Translations under genes and position numbers: made by a program | Source of the DNA: JBBRVW01 sp038246545 | GTDB taxonomy: Bacteria; Actinomycetota; Actinomycetes; JACCUZ01 | Length of the DNA: 64,000 bases | Direction of reading: 5' to 3' | Assembly: GCA_038246545.1 (NCBI GenBank) | Contig: JBBRVW010000011.1 | Span: 35,225 to 99,224, forward strand | Shown here: one piece after another, positions 16,951-27,162 of the stretch | Position numbering within the stretch: position 1 is the stretch's first letter | Layout: every line of letters starts with the position of its first letter | Notes under the pieces: generated by a model | What the model saw: only the letters and a program-made list of their open reading frames with translations | What the model was told of the DNA's origin: nothing | Database searches by the model: none

Positions 16951-18339
16951 ATGAGCAGCCACCTGCCCGAGGGCAACCGCCTCGTCTACGGCACAGCGAC
17001 CGCGTCGTACCAGGTCGAGGGGGCGACGACGACCGACGGCCGCGGCCCGTCGATCTGGGACACGTTCACGGCGACGCCCGGCACCATCAAGGACGCCAGC
17101 GACGGCTCCGTGGCGTGCGCGTCCTACGAGCGACTCGACGAGGACCTCGACCTGCTCGGCGGTCTCGGCGTGGCCTACTACCGCTTCTCGGTGGCGTGGC
17201 CGCGGATCCAGCCGACCGGCGGCGGGGCCGTCGAGCCGCGCGGCCTCGCGTACTACGACCGGATGGTCGACGGCCTGCTGGCCCGCGGCATCGCCCCGAT
17301 GGCAACGCTCTACCACTGGGACCTGCCGCAGGCGCTCGAGGACGCTGGCGGGTGGCCGGAACGCGCCACCGCCGAGCGCTTCGCCGACTACGCCGCGATC
17401 GTGCACGAGCACCTCGGCGACCGGGTCGCGGTGTGGACGACGCACAACGAGCCGTGGTGCGCGGCCTATCTCGGCTACGCCGCAGGCAAGCACGCACCGG
17501 GACGGCAGGAGGCGGACGCCGCGCACCGCGCCGCGCACCACCTGCTGCTGGGGCACGGCCTCGCCGCCGCGCGGCTGCACGAGGCCGGCGCGGACACCGT
17601 CGGTATCGTGCTCAACCTCACCCCGGTGTGGCCCGAGCGACCGGAAGCCGCCGAGGCGGCCGACGGTGTCGACGCGATCCACAACCGGGTCTGGCTCGGA
17701 CCACTGGTCGACGGCGCGTACGACGAGCGGCTGCGCGCGCTCGCCCCGCCGCTGGACGACAGCAGCGTCGTGCGTGACGGCGACCTGGCGCTGGTCCAGG
17801 GCTCGGCCGACTACCTCGGCGTGAACTACTACACCCCCGCCCGGATCGACGTCGGCGACGGCGCCGGGAGCAGCGCCGTCGGTCAGGAAACGCTGGCCTA
17901 CCCGCGGGTGGCCGGACTGCAGTTCGCGCCGCGCGGCCCGCGGACGGCCATGGGCTGGGAGGTCGAGCCGCGCGGCCTCGAGGAGCTGCTCGTCAGCACC
18001 CACCGCCGCACCGGTCTCCCTCTCGTCGTCGCCGAGAACGGCGCGGCGTACGACGACGAGGTGCGCGCCCCCGACGGCTCGGTCGACGACCAGGACCGCA
18101 TCGCCTACCTGCGCGACCACGTCGCAGCCGTCGAGCGGGCCAGGGAGGCAGGCGCCGACGTGCGCGCCTACATCGCTTGGACCCTGCTCGACAACTTCGA
18201 GTGGGCCGAGGGCTACACCAAGAAGTTCGGTCTGGTCGAGGTCTCCCCCGACGACCAGACCCGCACTCCGAAGGCGTCGTACCGGTGGTACGCGAACCTC
18301 GCCCACGTCGGCCTCCCCGCCACCGACGCTCCCGCCTAA
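16951..18339 (+). CDS. GH1 beta-glucosidase
   Basis: A 462-residue intracellular glycosidase with the single-domain GH1 length. The catalytic acid/base is Glu167 in TTHNEPW, and the nucleophile is Glu362 in VVAENGAAYDDE. The N-terminal TATASYQVEGA and C-terminal LLDNFEWAEGY motifs complete the family pattern. It most likely hydrolyses imported cellobiose or another beta-glucoside. ATG 16951 lies seven bases after TACGGT, a possible leaderless start; GTG 16942 is the alternative. The gene converges with the permease gene, and the two stops overlap by three bases. Confidence 0.93.
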   Translation: MSSHLPEGNRLVYGTATASYQVEGATTTDGRGPSIWDTFTATPGTIKDASDGSVACASYERLDEDLDLLGGLGVAYYRFSVAWPRIQPTGGGAVEPRGLAYYDRMVDGLLARGIAPMATLYHWDLPQALEDAGGWPERATAERFADYAAIVHEHLGDRVAVWTTHNEPWCAAYLGYAAGKHAPGRQEADAAHRAAHHLLLGHGLAAARLHEAGADTVGIVLNLTPVWPERPEAAEAADGVDAIHNRVWLGPLVDGAYDERLRALAPPLDDSSVVRDGDLALVQGSADYLGVNYYTPARIDVGDGAGSSAVGQETLAYPRVAGLQFAPRGPRTAMGWEVEPRGLEELLVSTHRRTGLPLVVAENGAAYDDEVRAPDGSVDDQDRIAYLRDHVAAVERAREAGADVRAYIAWTLLDNFEWAEGYTKKFGLVEVSPDDQTRTPKASYRWYANLAHVGLPATDAPA

Positions 18340-19274
18340 CCCTTGACGCTGCCCGCAAGCAGCCCGCGGACGAAGAAGCGCTGCAGGCTGAGAAAGACGA
18401 CCAGCGGGACAATCAGCGACACGAACGCGCCGGCCGAGAGCAGGTGCCAGTCCTGGCCCTTGGTCCCGGACAGCTCGGCCAGCCGGACGGTGAGCGGCGA
18501 GACGTCGAGGCTGCCGCCGCCGAACACCAGCGCGACCAGCAGGTCGTTCCAGACCCACAGGAACTGGAAGATCCCGAACGCCGCGATGGCGGGTGTGATC
18601 AGCGGGAGCATGATCCGGGTGAAGATCCGGACGTGCCCGGCGCCGTCGACGCGGGCCGCCTCGATCAACTCGCCCGGGATCTCCTTCATGAAGTTGTGCA
18701 TGAGGAAGATCGCCAGCGGCAGCGCGAAGATCGAGTGCGACAACCAGATCGTGTAGAAGCCGCCGCCCGGTGCGTCGCCGCCAGCCAGACTCGGCAGCCC
18801 GAAGGGCGGCGACACGTACAGCGACAGGAGCGGGATCATCGTCACCTGGATGGGGACGATCTGCATCGCGAAGACCGCGACGAACAGGGTGTCCCGGAAG
18901 GGGAACTTCATCCACGCGAACGCGTACGCCGCCAGGGTCGCCAGGGTGATCGGGATGACCACCGACGGCACCGTGATGACGATCGTGTTGACGAAGTACG
19001 TCGACAGCCCGATGTCACCTTTCAGCACGGCCCGGTAGTTGTCCAGCGTGAAGCTGGGGTGGAGGAAGACGTTCCACCAGCCGTTGCCCTTGACGTCGTC
19101 CTCGGGGCGGAACGACGAGATGAGCAGTCCGGCGGTGGGGATGGTCCACAGGAACGCGATCACGACGGCCCCCAGGGAGGCCCATGGATTGGTGAGCTTC
19201 TGGTGCGCCTCTCCCGACGGGGTACGGACGGGGGCGGTCCCGGTGGTCGGGATCTCCGGGGTCGTCGTGGTCAT
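18336..19274 (-). CDS. Carbohydrate ABC transporter permease (MalG/CebG type)
   Basis: A 312-residue inner-membrane permease with about six helices. It carries the EAA loop ELIEAARVDGAGHVRIFTRI that docks the ATPase, and the C-terminal FVRGLLAGSVKG common to MalG-like subunits. The residues before the first helix are polar. The ATG overlaps the stop of the partner permease by four bases (ATGA). With the upstream permease and binding protein it forms an importer. No ATPase is encoded in this operon; the MsiK-like gene at 22042 probably supplies it. Confidence 0.92.
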   Translation of the reverse strand: MTTTTPEIPTTGTAPVRTPSGEAHQKLTNPWASLGAVVIAFLWTIPTAGLLISSFRPEDDVKGNGWWNVFLHPSFTLDNYRAVLKGDIGLSTYFVNTIVITVPSVVIPITLATLAAYAFAWMKFPFRDTLFVAVFAMQIVPIQVTMIPLLSLYVSPPFGLPSLAGGDAPGGGFYTIWLSHSIFALPLAIFLMHNFMKEIPGELIEAARVDGAGHVRIFTRIMLPLITPAIAAFGIFQFLWVWNDLLVALVFGGGSLDVSPLTVRLAELSGTKGQDWHLLSAGAFVSLIVPLVVFLSLQRFFVRGLLAGSVKG

Positions 19275-20233
19275 CGGGACTCCACCTCCTTGAGCTGGCG
19301 CACGTTGTACACCACGATCGGGATGACCAGGATGAAGATCAGGACGGCGAGCGCCGCGCCGAGTCCGTTGTTGAAGGACCGGAAGCTCTGCACGTAGAAC
19401 TCGTACGCGAGCACGCTGGTATGGAAGTTTCCGCCGGTCGCGGTCCGGACGATGTCGAAGACCTTCAGGGTGGAGATGCTGATCGTCGTCAGAACGACGA
19501 TCAGCGACGGCCGGATGCTCGGCACCGTGATGAAGCGGAACATCCGCAGGCCGTAGACACCGTCGAGCCGGGCGGCCTCGATGATGTCGTCGGGGATCGC
19601 CTTGATCGAGGCGGAGAGCACCGTCATGGCGAAACCGGCCTGGACCCAGATCATGATGACGATGAGGAACAGCGTGTTCCAGGGCTCCGTGAGCAGGAAC
19701 CGGTAGGTGTCCAGGCCGATCGACTTGAGGATCTGGTTGGCCAGACCGATCTGGTCGTTCTCGGCCGACCGGTAGTCGTAGACGAACTTCCAGATCAGCG
19801 AGGCGCCGACCAACGACAGGGCCATCGGCAGGAAGATCAGGGCCTTGGCGAGGGCCTCGACGCGCGCCTTGTCGATGAGGACGGCGTAGACCAGGCCGAT
19901 GAGCGTCGCCAGGATCGGGGTGAGGATCACCCAGAGCGCGGTGTTGCGCAGGACCGTCACCTCGTCGGAGGTGGTGAAGATCGCCTTGTAGTTATCCAGG
20001 CCGACGAACGACGTGCTCGCGGCGTTCTGGAAGGACTGGTAGATCGTCTTCAGCGCCGGGTACAGCAGGCCCACCGCGATGAGCACGGCCGACGGCACGA
20101 CGAACGCGATGGTCTGGATGAGCTCGCCCCGGCGGGACCGGACCCGGTCGGCGACGAACAGCACGACGCCCATCACTGCGACGAACAAGAAGACGGCGAA
20201 CACCATCTGGGCAAACTTCTCGCCTGACGACAT
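19271..20233 (-). CDS. Carbohydrate ABC transporter permease (MalF/CebF type)
   Basis: A 320-residue permease. An extra N-terminal helix (MVFAVFLFVAVMGVVLFVAD) precedes the usual six. The EAA loop reads DIIEAARLDGVYGLRMFRF. The domain also has FLPMALSLVGASLIWKFVYDY. ATG 20233 follows GAGGCTCG. It is preceded by a gap of about 160 bases with a strong hairpin that separates it from the binding-protein gene, and it overlaps the downstream permease by four bases. Confidence 0.92.
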   Translation of the reverse strand: MSSGEKFAQMVFAVFLFVAVMGVVLFVADRVRSRRGELIQTIAFVVPSAVLIAVGLLYPALKTIYQSFQNAASTSFVGLDNYKAIFTTSDEVTVLRNTALWVILTPILATLIGLVYAVLIDKARVEALAKALIFLPMALSLVGASLIWKFVYDYRSAENDQIGLANQILKSIGLDTYRFLLTEPWNTLFLIVIMIWVQAGFAMTVLSASIKAIPDDIIEAARLDGVYGLRMFRFITVPSIRPSLIVVLTTISISTLKVFDIVRTATGGNFHTSVLAYEFYVQSFRSFNNGLGAALAVLIFILVIPIVVYNVRQLKEVESR

Positions 20234-20304
20234 CGAACGAGCCTCCTCGGGCACGTGACGTGACTCGCCTCGGGGGTGCCGGGCACGACGGCCCGGCATA
20301 GGGG

Positions 20305-20342
20305 CTGGAACGGGGGCGGGACGAGCCTCGCCCCCGTTCCAG
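20305..20342. terminator. 14-bp intercistronic stem-loop between binding protein and permease genes
   Basis: CTGGAACGGGGGCG (20305-20318) pairs perfectly with 20329-20342 around a 10-base loop. It sits inside the importer operon, downstream of the binding-protein stop. Such hairpins often partly stop transcription or protect the upstream mRNA, giving more binding protein than permease. No T-run is seen, so mRNA protection or partial termination is the likely role. Confidence 0.6.
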
Positions 20343-20393
20343 CAACCCGCTGGTGGGAGGTCCGGACCTCGCGGCCGGACCCCCTCCCTCAGG

Positions 20394-21782
20394 TCAGGAC
20401 GCCGGCCAGGACTTCTCGATCTTGTCCAGCGCGTCCTTCGTGCTCTCGCCCGTGATCCAGGCGGTCATCTCCTTCCAGAACGACCCTGAACCGACGGCAC
20501 CCGGCATCAGGTCGGAACCGTCGAAGCGGAAGACCGCCTCGGGGTCCTGGAGGATGGTGGCCGACAGCTTGTCGACCGGGCTGACGAGGTTGGCGACGTC
20601 GAGCCCCGTGTTGGCGCTGACCCAGCCGCCGGCCGAGGTGGCCTTGGCCTTCTCGTTGGCCCAGGTGTCCGAGGAGAGGTAGGTCTGGAACGCCTGCACC
20701 TCGGGCCGGTCGTTGAACGCCGCGACGAACTCGCCGCCGCCGAGGACCGGCTTGCCGTTTGCCGGGTCGGTGGGCGGCAGGTAGAACGCGAAGACCTGCC
20801 CGTTCTCCGACACGTCGGTGCCGTCGGGCCAGTTGGCCGCGTAGAAGCTCGCCTGGCGGTGCATGGCGCACTCGCCCTTGAGGATCGGCAGCCCACCGTC
20901 GGTGAACGGCGTGGTGGCGATGCTCTTCACGTCGCCGATGCCGCCGTTGACGTACTTCGGGTCCTTGAGGATGGCGCCGACCCGGTCGAGCGCCTCGGCG
21001 ACGCTCGGGTCGTTGAACGGCATCGAGTGGTCGACCCACGCGTCGTACTTGTCGGCACCGGCGTCACGGAGCATGACGTCCTCGAGCCAGTCGGTGAGCA
21101 CCCAGCCGGTGGCCTCGCCGGACTCGATCCCCGCGCACCAGGGCTTGATGCCCGAGGCCGCGATCTTGTCCGACAGGGCGGTCATCTCGTCCCACGTGGT
21201 CGGGACGGTCCAGCCCTTGTCGGCGAACATCTTCGGGGAGTACCAGACGAAGGACTTCACGTTCGCACCCAGGGGTGCGGCGTAGAGCTTGCCGTCGATG
21301 GTGGCGTAGCCGCGCCAGTCCTTGCCGAACCACTCGTCGACGTTGTCCGACACGGGCTGCGGGACCTCGACGACCTTGCCGGTGTCCTTGACCAGCGTGC
21401 TGAGCAGGCCGGGCTGCGGGACGTAGGCGATGTCCGGCGGGTTGCCCGAGCGGACCCGGACGATGAGCTGCGCCTCGAACTCCTTCGAGCCCTCGTAGGC
21501 GACGTCCGCGCCCGTGCAGGTCGTGAACAGCTTGTACGACTCCTTGTGGGGAGCGTCCTCGGGCGCCACGATCGAGGTGTAGACCTTCACGGTCTTGCCC
21601 GTCAGGTCACCGAACTGCGTCAGCTGCGCGCACTCCGGCTTGCCCTTGCCCGGCGACGAGCCGCCAGCCGTCTTCGCGCCACCACTGCCACCACTGCTGC
21701 CGCCACAGGCGGCGAGCGCGAGGCTGGCACCCAGAACGACGGCGAGCGCGGCTGCACCGCGAGGTGCCTTCGTTGATCGCAT
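20394..21782 (-). CDS. Extracellular sugar-binding lipoprotein (ABC importer)
   Basis: A 462-residue substrate-binding protein. The signal sequence ends in the lipobox LALAACGG, with lipid-modified Cys26. A Gly/Ser linker follows, then a two-lobed binding fold (family 1 extracellular solute-binding protein). Motifs include VPTTWDEMTALSDKIAASG and IKPWCAGIESGEATGW. ATG 21782 has GAGGGAG upstream. It is first gene of the importer operon, with a LacI-type operator in its promoter region. Given the beta-glucosidase nearby, cellobiose or related oligosaccharides are the probable ligand. That is inference. Confidence 0.92.
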   Translation of the reverse strand: MRSTKAPRGAAALAVVLGASLALAACGGSSGGSGGAKTAGGSSPGKGKPECAQLTQFGDLTGKTVKVYTSIVAPEDAPHKESYKLFTTCTGADVAYEGSKEFEAQLIVRVRSGNPPDIAYVPQPGLLSTLVKDTGKVVEVPQPVSDNVDEWFGKDWRGYATIDGKLYAAPLGANVKSFVWYSPKMFADKGWTVPTTWDEMTALSDKIAASGIKPWCAGIESGEATGWVLTDWLEDVMLRDAGADKYDAWVDHSMPFNDPSVAEALDRVGAILKDPKYVNGGIGDVKSIATTPFTDGGLPILKGECAMHRQASFYAANWPDGTDVSENGQVFAFYLPPTDPANGKPVLGGGEFVAAFNDRPEVQAFQTYLSSDTWANEKAKATSAGGWVSANTGLDVANLVSPVDKLSATILQDPEAVFRFDGSDLMPGAVGSGSFWKEMTAWITGESTKDALDKIEKSWPAS

Positions 21783-21867
21783 GCGCACTGCTCCCTCTAC
21801 TCGCACCAAAGCCGGTCCGGACACCGCACGGCAGGGCCTGACGGATCCGCGTCCCGGGTAACCCGAT

Positions 21868-21879
21868 GTAAACGTTTAC
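21868..21879. promoter_or_regulatory. LacI-type operator GTAAACGTTTAC
   Basis: A perfect 12-bp palindrome with the central CG typical of LacI/GalR operators, 86 bases upstream of the binding-protein start. On the minus strand it overlaps a possible promoter: TTGCGT at 21878-21883 as -35. The LacI regulator at 15881 is the obvious candidate ligand. I found no second copy before the beta-glucosidase. Confidence 0.75.
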
Positions 21880-22041
21880 GCAACCGCGCGGCAACCGGTG
21901 AAGGGGTAACGATCAGATAACAGCCTGTTTGCGGGCAGGGCATGGACAGGACCGCTCCCGCCCCCATACGGTCACGGTGCGTCATCCCGTCCTTTACTCG
22001 GATCGTCCGGCACGTTCCTGCCGGTGAAGGGAGCCATCTCC

Positions 22042-23127
<1,086 letters not shown>

Positions 23128-23146
23128 GCCGACCTGCCCTGACCAC

Positions 23147-23189
23147 CGCCGAGGGCGCGTCTCCCACTCCGGGAGGCGCGCCCTCGGCG
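23147..23189. terminator. Terminator hairpin after msiK
   Basis: Bases 23147-23165 pair with 23171-23189 (19 pairs, one G-T wobble) around a 5-base loop. It begins 20 bases after the msiK stop and ends 20 bases before the next gene. The shape is of an intrinsic terminator without a T-run, common in high-GC actinobacteria. Confidence 0.75.
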
Positions 23190-23208
23190 CGTCCGGCACG
23201 ATGTGACC

Positions 23209-24471
23209 ATGCCCCTGCAGCTGCTCGCGGCTCCGAGTGACCCGGCGCTGCTCGACCTCCCCTGGGACACCCCGCTCGAGGACTGGCCGGCCGACCAGCT
23301 GGTCGCCCTCCCGCGCGGCATCTCCCGGCACGTCGTGCGCTTCGTCCGTGTCGGCGAGGCCGTGTTCGCCGTGAAGGAGATCGCCGAGAAGGCGGCGATG
23401 CGCGAGTACGGGCTGCTGCGCCAGCTGGAACGTCGCGAGATGCCCGCGGTCGAGGCGGTGGCCGTCGTGTCCGGCCGCGAGGACACCGAGGGCAACCCGA
23501 TGGACCCGGCGCTCGTCACCCGGCACCTGCAGTTCTCACTCCCCTACCGGGCGTTGTTCTCGTCCACGCTGCGGCCCGACACCGCCATGCGGTTGCTGGA
23601 CGCGCTCGCCGCCCTGCTGGTCCGGCTGCACACCGCCGGGTTCTACTGGGGCGACTGCTCGTTCTCCAACACGCTGTTCCGGCGCGACGCCGGGTCGTTC
23701 GCGGCGTACCTCGTGGACGCCGAGACCGGTGAGCTGCACGGCAGCCTCAGCCCCGGTCAGCGCAACTACGACGTGGACCTGGCCCGCACCAACATCGCCG
23801 GCGAGCTGCTCGACCTCGACTCGGGCGGCCTCATGCACCCGTCGATCGACCCGGTGCAGATCGCCGACAAGGTCGTCGAGCGCTACAACGACCTGTGGCA
23901 GGAGCTGCTCGGCGCGGAGACGTTCGACACCGGCGAGCGCTACCGCATCGACCAGCGGATCCGGCGGCTCAACGACCTCGGCTTCGACGTGGCCGAGCTC
24001 AACATCATCACCGACATCGACGGGCGCACCGTGCAGCTCGAGCCGAAGGTCGTCGACGCCGGCCACCACAGCCGCCGGCTGCTCCGGCTGACCGGGCTCG
24101 ACGTCGAGGAGAACCAGGCCCGCCGGTTGCTGAACGACCTCGACGCCTACCGCGCCGCGAAGAACGTGCAGGGCGAGTCCGAGGAGATCGTGGCGCACCG
24201 CTGGCTCGCCGACTCGTTCGAGCCGGTCGTGCGCTCCGTCCCGAAGCAGCTGCGCGGCAAGCTGGAGCCGGCCGAGATCTTCCACGAGGTGCTGGAGCAC
24301 CGGTGGTTCCTGTCCGAGCGGGAGGGTCGCGACGTCGGGCTGATCCCCGCCGCGGCGTCGTACGTCGCCGACGTGCTCACGCACAAGCCCGACGAGCAGG
24401 CCGTCCTGGGCTCGCGGATCGGAAGCCCGACGGTCGAGTCGCCCTATGACCCCGACGCGGACGACGAGTAG
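23209..24471 (+). CDS. DUF4032 protein with kinase-like fold
   Basis: A 420-residue protein. Residues 90-185 resemble lipopolysaccharide-kinase or protein-kinase-like catalytic segments: GFYWGDCSFSNTLF (catalytic loop Asp and Asn) and YLVDAETGE (metal-binding DxE). The C-terminal half is the DUF4032 domain (VLEHRWFLSEREGRDVG). It is an actinobacterial protein of unknown target. ATG 23209 lies six bases after CACGAT, suggesting a leaderless mRNA; GTG 23203 is an alternative. It converges with rlmB across a repeat element. Confidence 0.85.
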   Translation: MPLQLLAAPSDPALLDLPWDTPLEDWPADQLVALPRGISRHVVRFVRVGEAVFAVKEIAEKAAMREYGLLRQLERREMPAVEAVAVVSGREDTEGNPMDPALVTRHLQFSLPYRALFSSTLRPDTAMRLLDALAALLVRLHTAGFYWGDCSFSNTLFRRDAGSFAAYLVDAETGELHGSLSPGQRNYDVDLARTNIAGELLDLDSGGLMHPSIDPVQIADKVVERYNDLWQELLGAETFDTGERYRIDQRIRRLNDLGFDVAELNIITDIDGRTVQLEPKVVDAGHHSRRLLRLTGLDVEENQARRLLNDLDAYRAAKNVQGESEEIVAHRWLADSFEPVVRSVPKQLRGKLEPAEIFHEVLEHRWFLSEREGRDVGLIPAAASYVADVLTHKPDEQAVLGSRIGSPTVESPYDPDADDE

Positions 24472-24485
24472 CGCGCCCCCCTCCA

Positions 24486-24564
24486 CCCCCGAGATCCTTT
24501 GTGCGCCGACACACCGCGCCACCGGCGCGTCTGGTGCGGCAGCGCACACAAAGGATCTCGGGGG
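24486..24564. repeat. Interspersed palindromic repeat, copy A
   Basis: Bases 24486-24503 are perfectly complementary to 24547-24564 (18 bp; core GAGATCCTTTGTG). The spacer is itself partly self-complementary. The unit AGATCCTTTGTGCGCCGACA recurs with one change at 51573. It lies between the convergent DUF4032 and rlmB genes, ending six bases from the rlmB stop. A terminator-like repetitive element is likely. Confidence 0.75.
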
Positions 24565-24569
24565 GCCTC

Positions 24570-25577
24570 CTACGGTCGTCCCTCGCGTCGGCGGCGCGCC
24601 GTCTCATACAGCGCGATGCCGGTGGCGACGCCGGCGTTGAGCGACTCGGCCGCCGAGCTGATGGGGATGCTGGCCACCTGGTCGCAGGTCTCGCGCACCA
24701 GCCGGGACAGCCCCTTGCCCTCGGACCCGACCACGAGCACCAGCGGGTCGGTGGTGACCCGTACGTCGGCGAGATCGAGCGGCGCCTCGCCGTCGAGCCC
24801 GACGACGTAGAGACCGGCCGCCTTGTACGCCTCGAGCGCGCGGGTGAGGTTGGTGGCGCGAGCCACCGGGACCCGCGCGGCCGCGCCGGCGGAGACCTTC
24901 CACGCCGTGGCTGTCACGCCGGCCGCCCGGCGGGTGGGCACGACGACGCCGTGCGCACCGAACGCCGCGGCCGAGCGCAGGACGGCGCCGAGGTTGCGGG
25001 GGTCGGTCACGCCGTCGAGCGCGACGAGCAGCGCCGCCTCGCCGGCCTCGTCGGCCCGCGCGAGCAGGTCGTCGGGGTGCGCGTACTCGTACGCCGGCAC
25101 CTGCAGGGCCAGCCCCTGGTGGTGGTCACCGGCCACCCGGTCGAGCTCGGTGCGGGACGCCTCCATGAGCGGGATGCCCAGGTTGCCGGCCAGCTTCATC
25201 GACTCGCGGACCCGGTCGTCGGAGTCGATCCGCTCCGCGACCCACAGCGCCGTGGCCGGCACCGACGCGCGCAGCGCCTCCACCACGGGGTTGCGCCCGG
25301 CGACCCACTCCGGGCCGCCGCCGGTGTCGCGCGTCGTGCGGTTGGTGCTCGACCGCGTGCCGCCAGCGCGCGGACCGGACCGGCCACCCGGGGCGGCCGC
25401 CCGCTTGGTGGCCGACCGTGCCTTGCGGTGCGCGGGGTGGCTCGGGCGGTCGGTCGCCTTGGGGGTAGGCCCCTTGCCCTTCAGCTGCTTGCGCCGCTGG
25501 GACCCGGACCCGACGGTCTGGCCCTTCTTGGACCCGGGGGTGCGCTTGGCACCCCGTCGCTCGCTGTTGCCGGCCAT
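24570..25577 (-). CDS. rlmB: 23S rRNA 2'-O-methyltransferase, RlmB/TrmH family
   Basis: A 335-residue SpoU/TrmH-family enzyme. The first 90 residues are basic and disordered (Lys/Arg-rich), as in many actinobacterial homologues. Then come the substrate-binding domain (EWVAGRNPVVEALRA) and the knotted methyltransferase with motif 1 DGVTDPRNLGAVLRSA, motif 2 LVVGSEGKGLSRLV and motif 3 IPISSAAESLNAGVATGIALYE. It modifies a guanosine of 23S rRNA. It starts three bases after the cysS stop, the usual cysS-rlmB pairing. Confidence 0.93.
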   Translation of the reverse strand: MAGNSERRGAKRTPGSKKGQTVGSGSQRRKQLKGKGPTPKATDRPSHPAHRKARSATKRAAAPGGRSGPRAGGTRSSTNRTTRDTGGGPEWVAGRNPVVEALRASVPATALWVAERIDSDDRVRESMKLAGNLGIPLMEASRTELDRVAGDHHQGLALQVPAYEYAHPDDLLARADEAGEAALLVALDGVTDPRNLGAVLRSAAAFGAHGVVVPTRRAAGVTATAWKVSAGAAARVPVARATNLTRALEAYKAAGLYVVGLDGEAPLDLADVRVTTDPLVLVVGSEGKGLSRLVRETCDQVASIPISSAAESLNAGVATGIALYETARRRREGRP

Positions 25578-25579
25578 GG

Positions 25580-27043
25580 TCAGGTTCCCTCTTCCGCGAG
25601 CGTCCAGCGTGGGCCGGACGGTGTGTCCTCGACGACCACGCCCGACGCGGTGAGCGCGTCGCGCACCCGGTCGGCCGCGGCCCAGTCCTTGCGGGCGCGC
25701 GCCTCGGCACGCTCCTGGAGGGCGACCTGCACGAGCTTGTCGACCACCGCGGTCAGGTCGGACGACGGCCCGCCGGCGCTGCGGGACGTCCAGGTCGGCG
25801 AGAACGGGTCGAGGCCCAGGACGTCGAGCATCGCCCGCACCGACAGCCAGGTGCCGCGCAGCGCCCGCCGGTCACCGTCGGCAGCGGCGAGCAGCGTGTT
25901 GCCCTCGCGCAGGACGGCCTGCAGGGCGGCGAGCGCGGCCGGCACCGAGAGGTCGTCGTCCATCGCCTCGACGAACTCGGTGCAGAGCATGCCGCCGGCC
26001 GCCGCGGCGTCGCCCCCGGAGTCGACGTCGTCGGTCTCGCCGAGCACCTCGGCGGCACGGCGCACGAAGCCCTCGATCCGGCGGAACGCCGAGCCGGCCT
26101 CCTCGAGCGCCTCGAAGGAGAACTCCACGACCGAGCGGTAGTGCGAGGCCAGCAGGTAGTAGCGCAGCTCGATCGGCCGGACCCGCTTCACCACCTCGGA
26201 CACCAGCATCGTGTTGCCGACCGACTTGCTCATCTTCGAGCCGCCGAGGTTGAGCATCGCGTTGTGCATCCACCAGCGCGCGAACGGGCGGCCGGCCGCG
26301 GTCGACTGCGCCAGCTCGTTCTCGTGGTGCGGGAAGCGCAGGTCGAGGCCGCCGCCGTGGATGTCGAACTCGGGGCCGAGGTACTTGCCGACCATCGCCG
26401 AGCACTCGAGGTGCCAGCCGGGGCGGCCGCGGCCCCACGGCGTCGGCCAGGACGCCGTCTCCGGCTCGCCCTCCTTGTGGCCCTTCCACATCGCGAAGTC
26501 GCGCGGGTCGCGCTTGCCGCGCGGGTCGGCGTCCTCGGCGGCGGTCATGTCGTCGATCTTCTGGTTCGACAGTCGGCCGTAGTCCGGCCACGACTGCACG
26601 TCGAAGTAGACGTCGCCCGAGCCGTCCTCGGCCGCGTACGCGTGGCCATTGTCGACCAGCTCGGACATCAGCTCGACCATCTCGGTGATGTGCCCGGTGG
26701 CACGCGGCTCGTACGTCGGGGACACGCAGCCCAGCAGGTCGTACGCCGCGTGCAGCGCCCGCTCGTTGGTGTAGGCCAGGGCGAACCAGTCCGTACCGAG
26801 CTCGTCGGCCTTGACGAGGATCTTGTCGTCGATGTCGGTGAGGTTGGCGACGATGGACACCTCGAGACCGGAGCGCTCCAGCCAGCGCCGCAGGACGTCG
26901 AAGACGACCTCCTTGCGGATGTGCCCGATGTGCGGGGCGCCCTGCACCGTGAGCCCGCAGTGGTAGATGCCGACCCTGCCCTCGACCAGCGGCACGAAGT
27001 CGCGCACCGACCTCGTGGCGGTGTCGTACAGGCGAAGCTTCAC
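25580..27043 (-). CDS. cysS: Cysteinyl-tRNA synthetase
   Basis: A 487-residue class I synthetase charging tRNA-Cys. HIGH is at residues 38-41 (APHIGHIR) and KMSKS lies near residue 275 (GSKMSKSVGN). The zinc ligands include Cys29 (YHCGLTVQG) and the cysteine and histidines around WHLECSAM and FPHHENE. The C-terminal small domain (RKDWAAADRVRDAL) is intact and recurs in the fusion protein at 41812. GTG 27043 is the start because KLRLYDT is the usual beginning. No T-box is seen upstream. Confidence 0.96.
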   Translation of the reverse strand: MKLRLYDTATRSVRDFVPLVEGRVGIYHCGLTVQGAPHIGHIRKEVVFDVLRRWLERSGLEVSIVANLTDIDDKILVKADELGTDWFALAYTNERALHAAYDLLGCVSPTYEPRATGHITEMVELMSELVDNGHAYAAEDGSGDVYFDVQSWPDYGRLSNQKIDDMTAAEDADPRGKRDPRDFAMWKGHKEGEPETASWPTPWGRGRPGWHLECSAMVGKYLGPEFDIHGGGLDLRFPHHENELAQSTAAGRPFARWWMHNAMLNLGGSKMSKSVGNTMLVSEVVKRVRPIELRYYLLASHYRSVVEFSFEALEEAGSAFRRIEGFVRRAAEVLGETDDVDSGGDAAAAGGMLCTEFVEAMDDDLSVPAALAALQAVLREGNTLLAAADGDRRALRGTWLSVRAMLDVLGLDPFSPTWTSRSAGGPSSDLTAVVDKLVQVALQERAEARARKDWAAADRVRDALTASGVVVEDTPSGPRWTLAEEGT

Positions 27044-27162
27044 CGTCGCGCTCCGCCTCTGCTCGTTGCACCCCACGCAGTCACTCGCTGCGCTCGCGAC
27101 TCCGCGGGGACCCCGCTTCCTCGCTCCGGACGTCGCCGCTCGGACTGCCTCACCGGTAGAGG

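Noticed and set aside
27044..27162. Possible T-box or other riboswitch before cysS
   Set aside because: The 119-base gap has no T-box sequence or terminator/antiterminator pair, and is too short.
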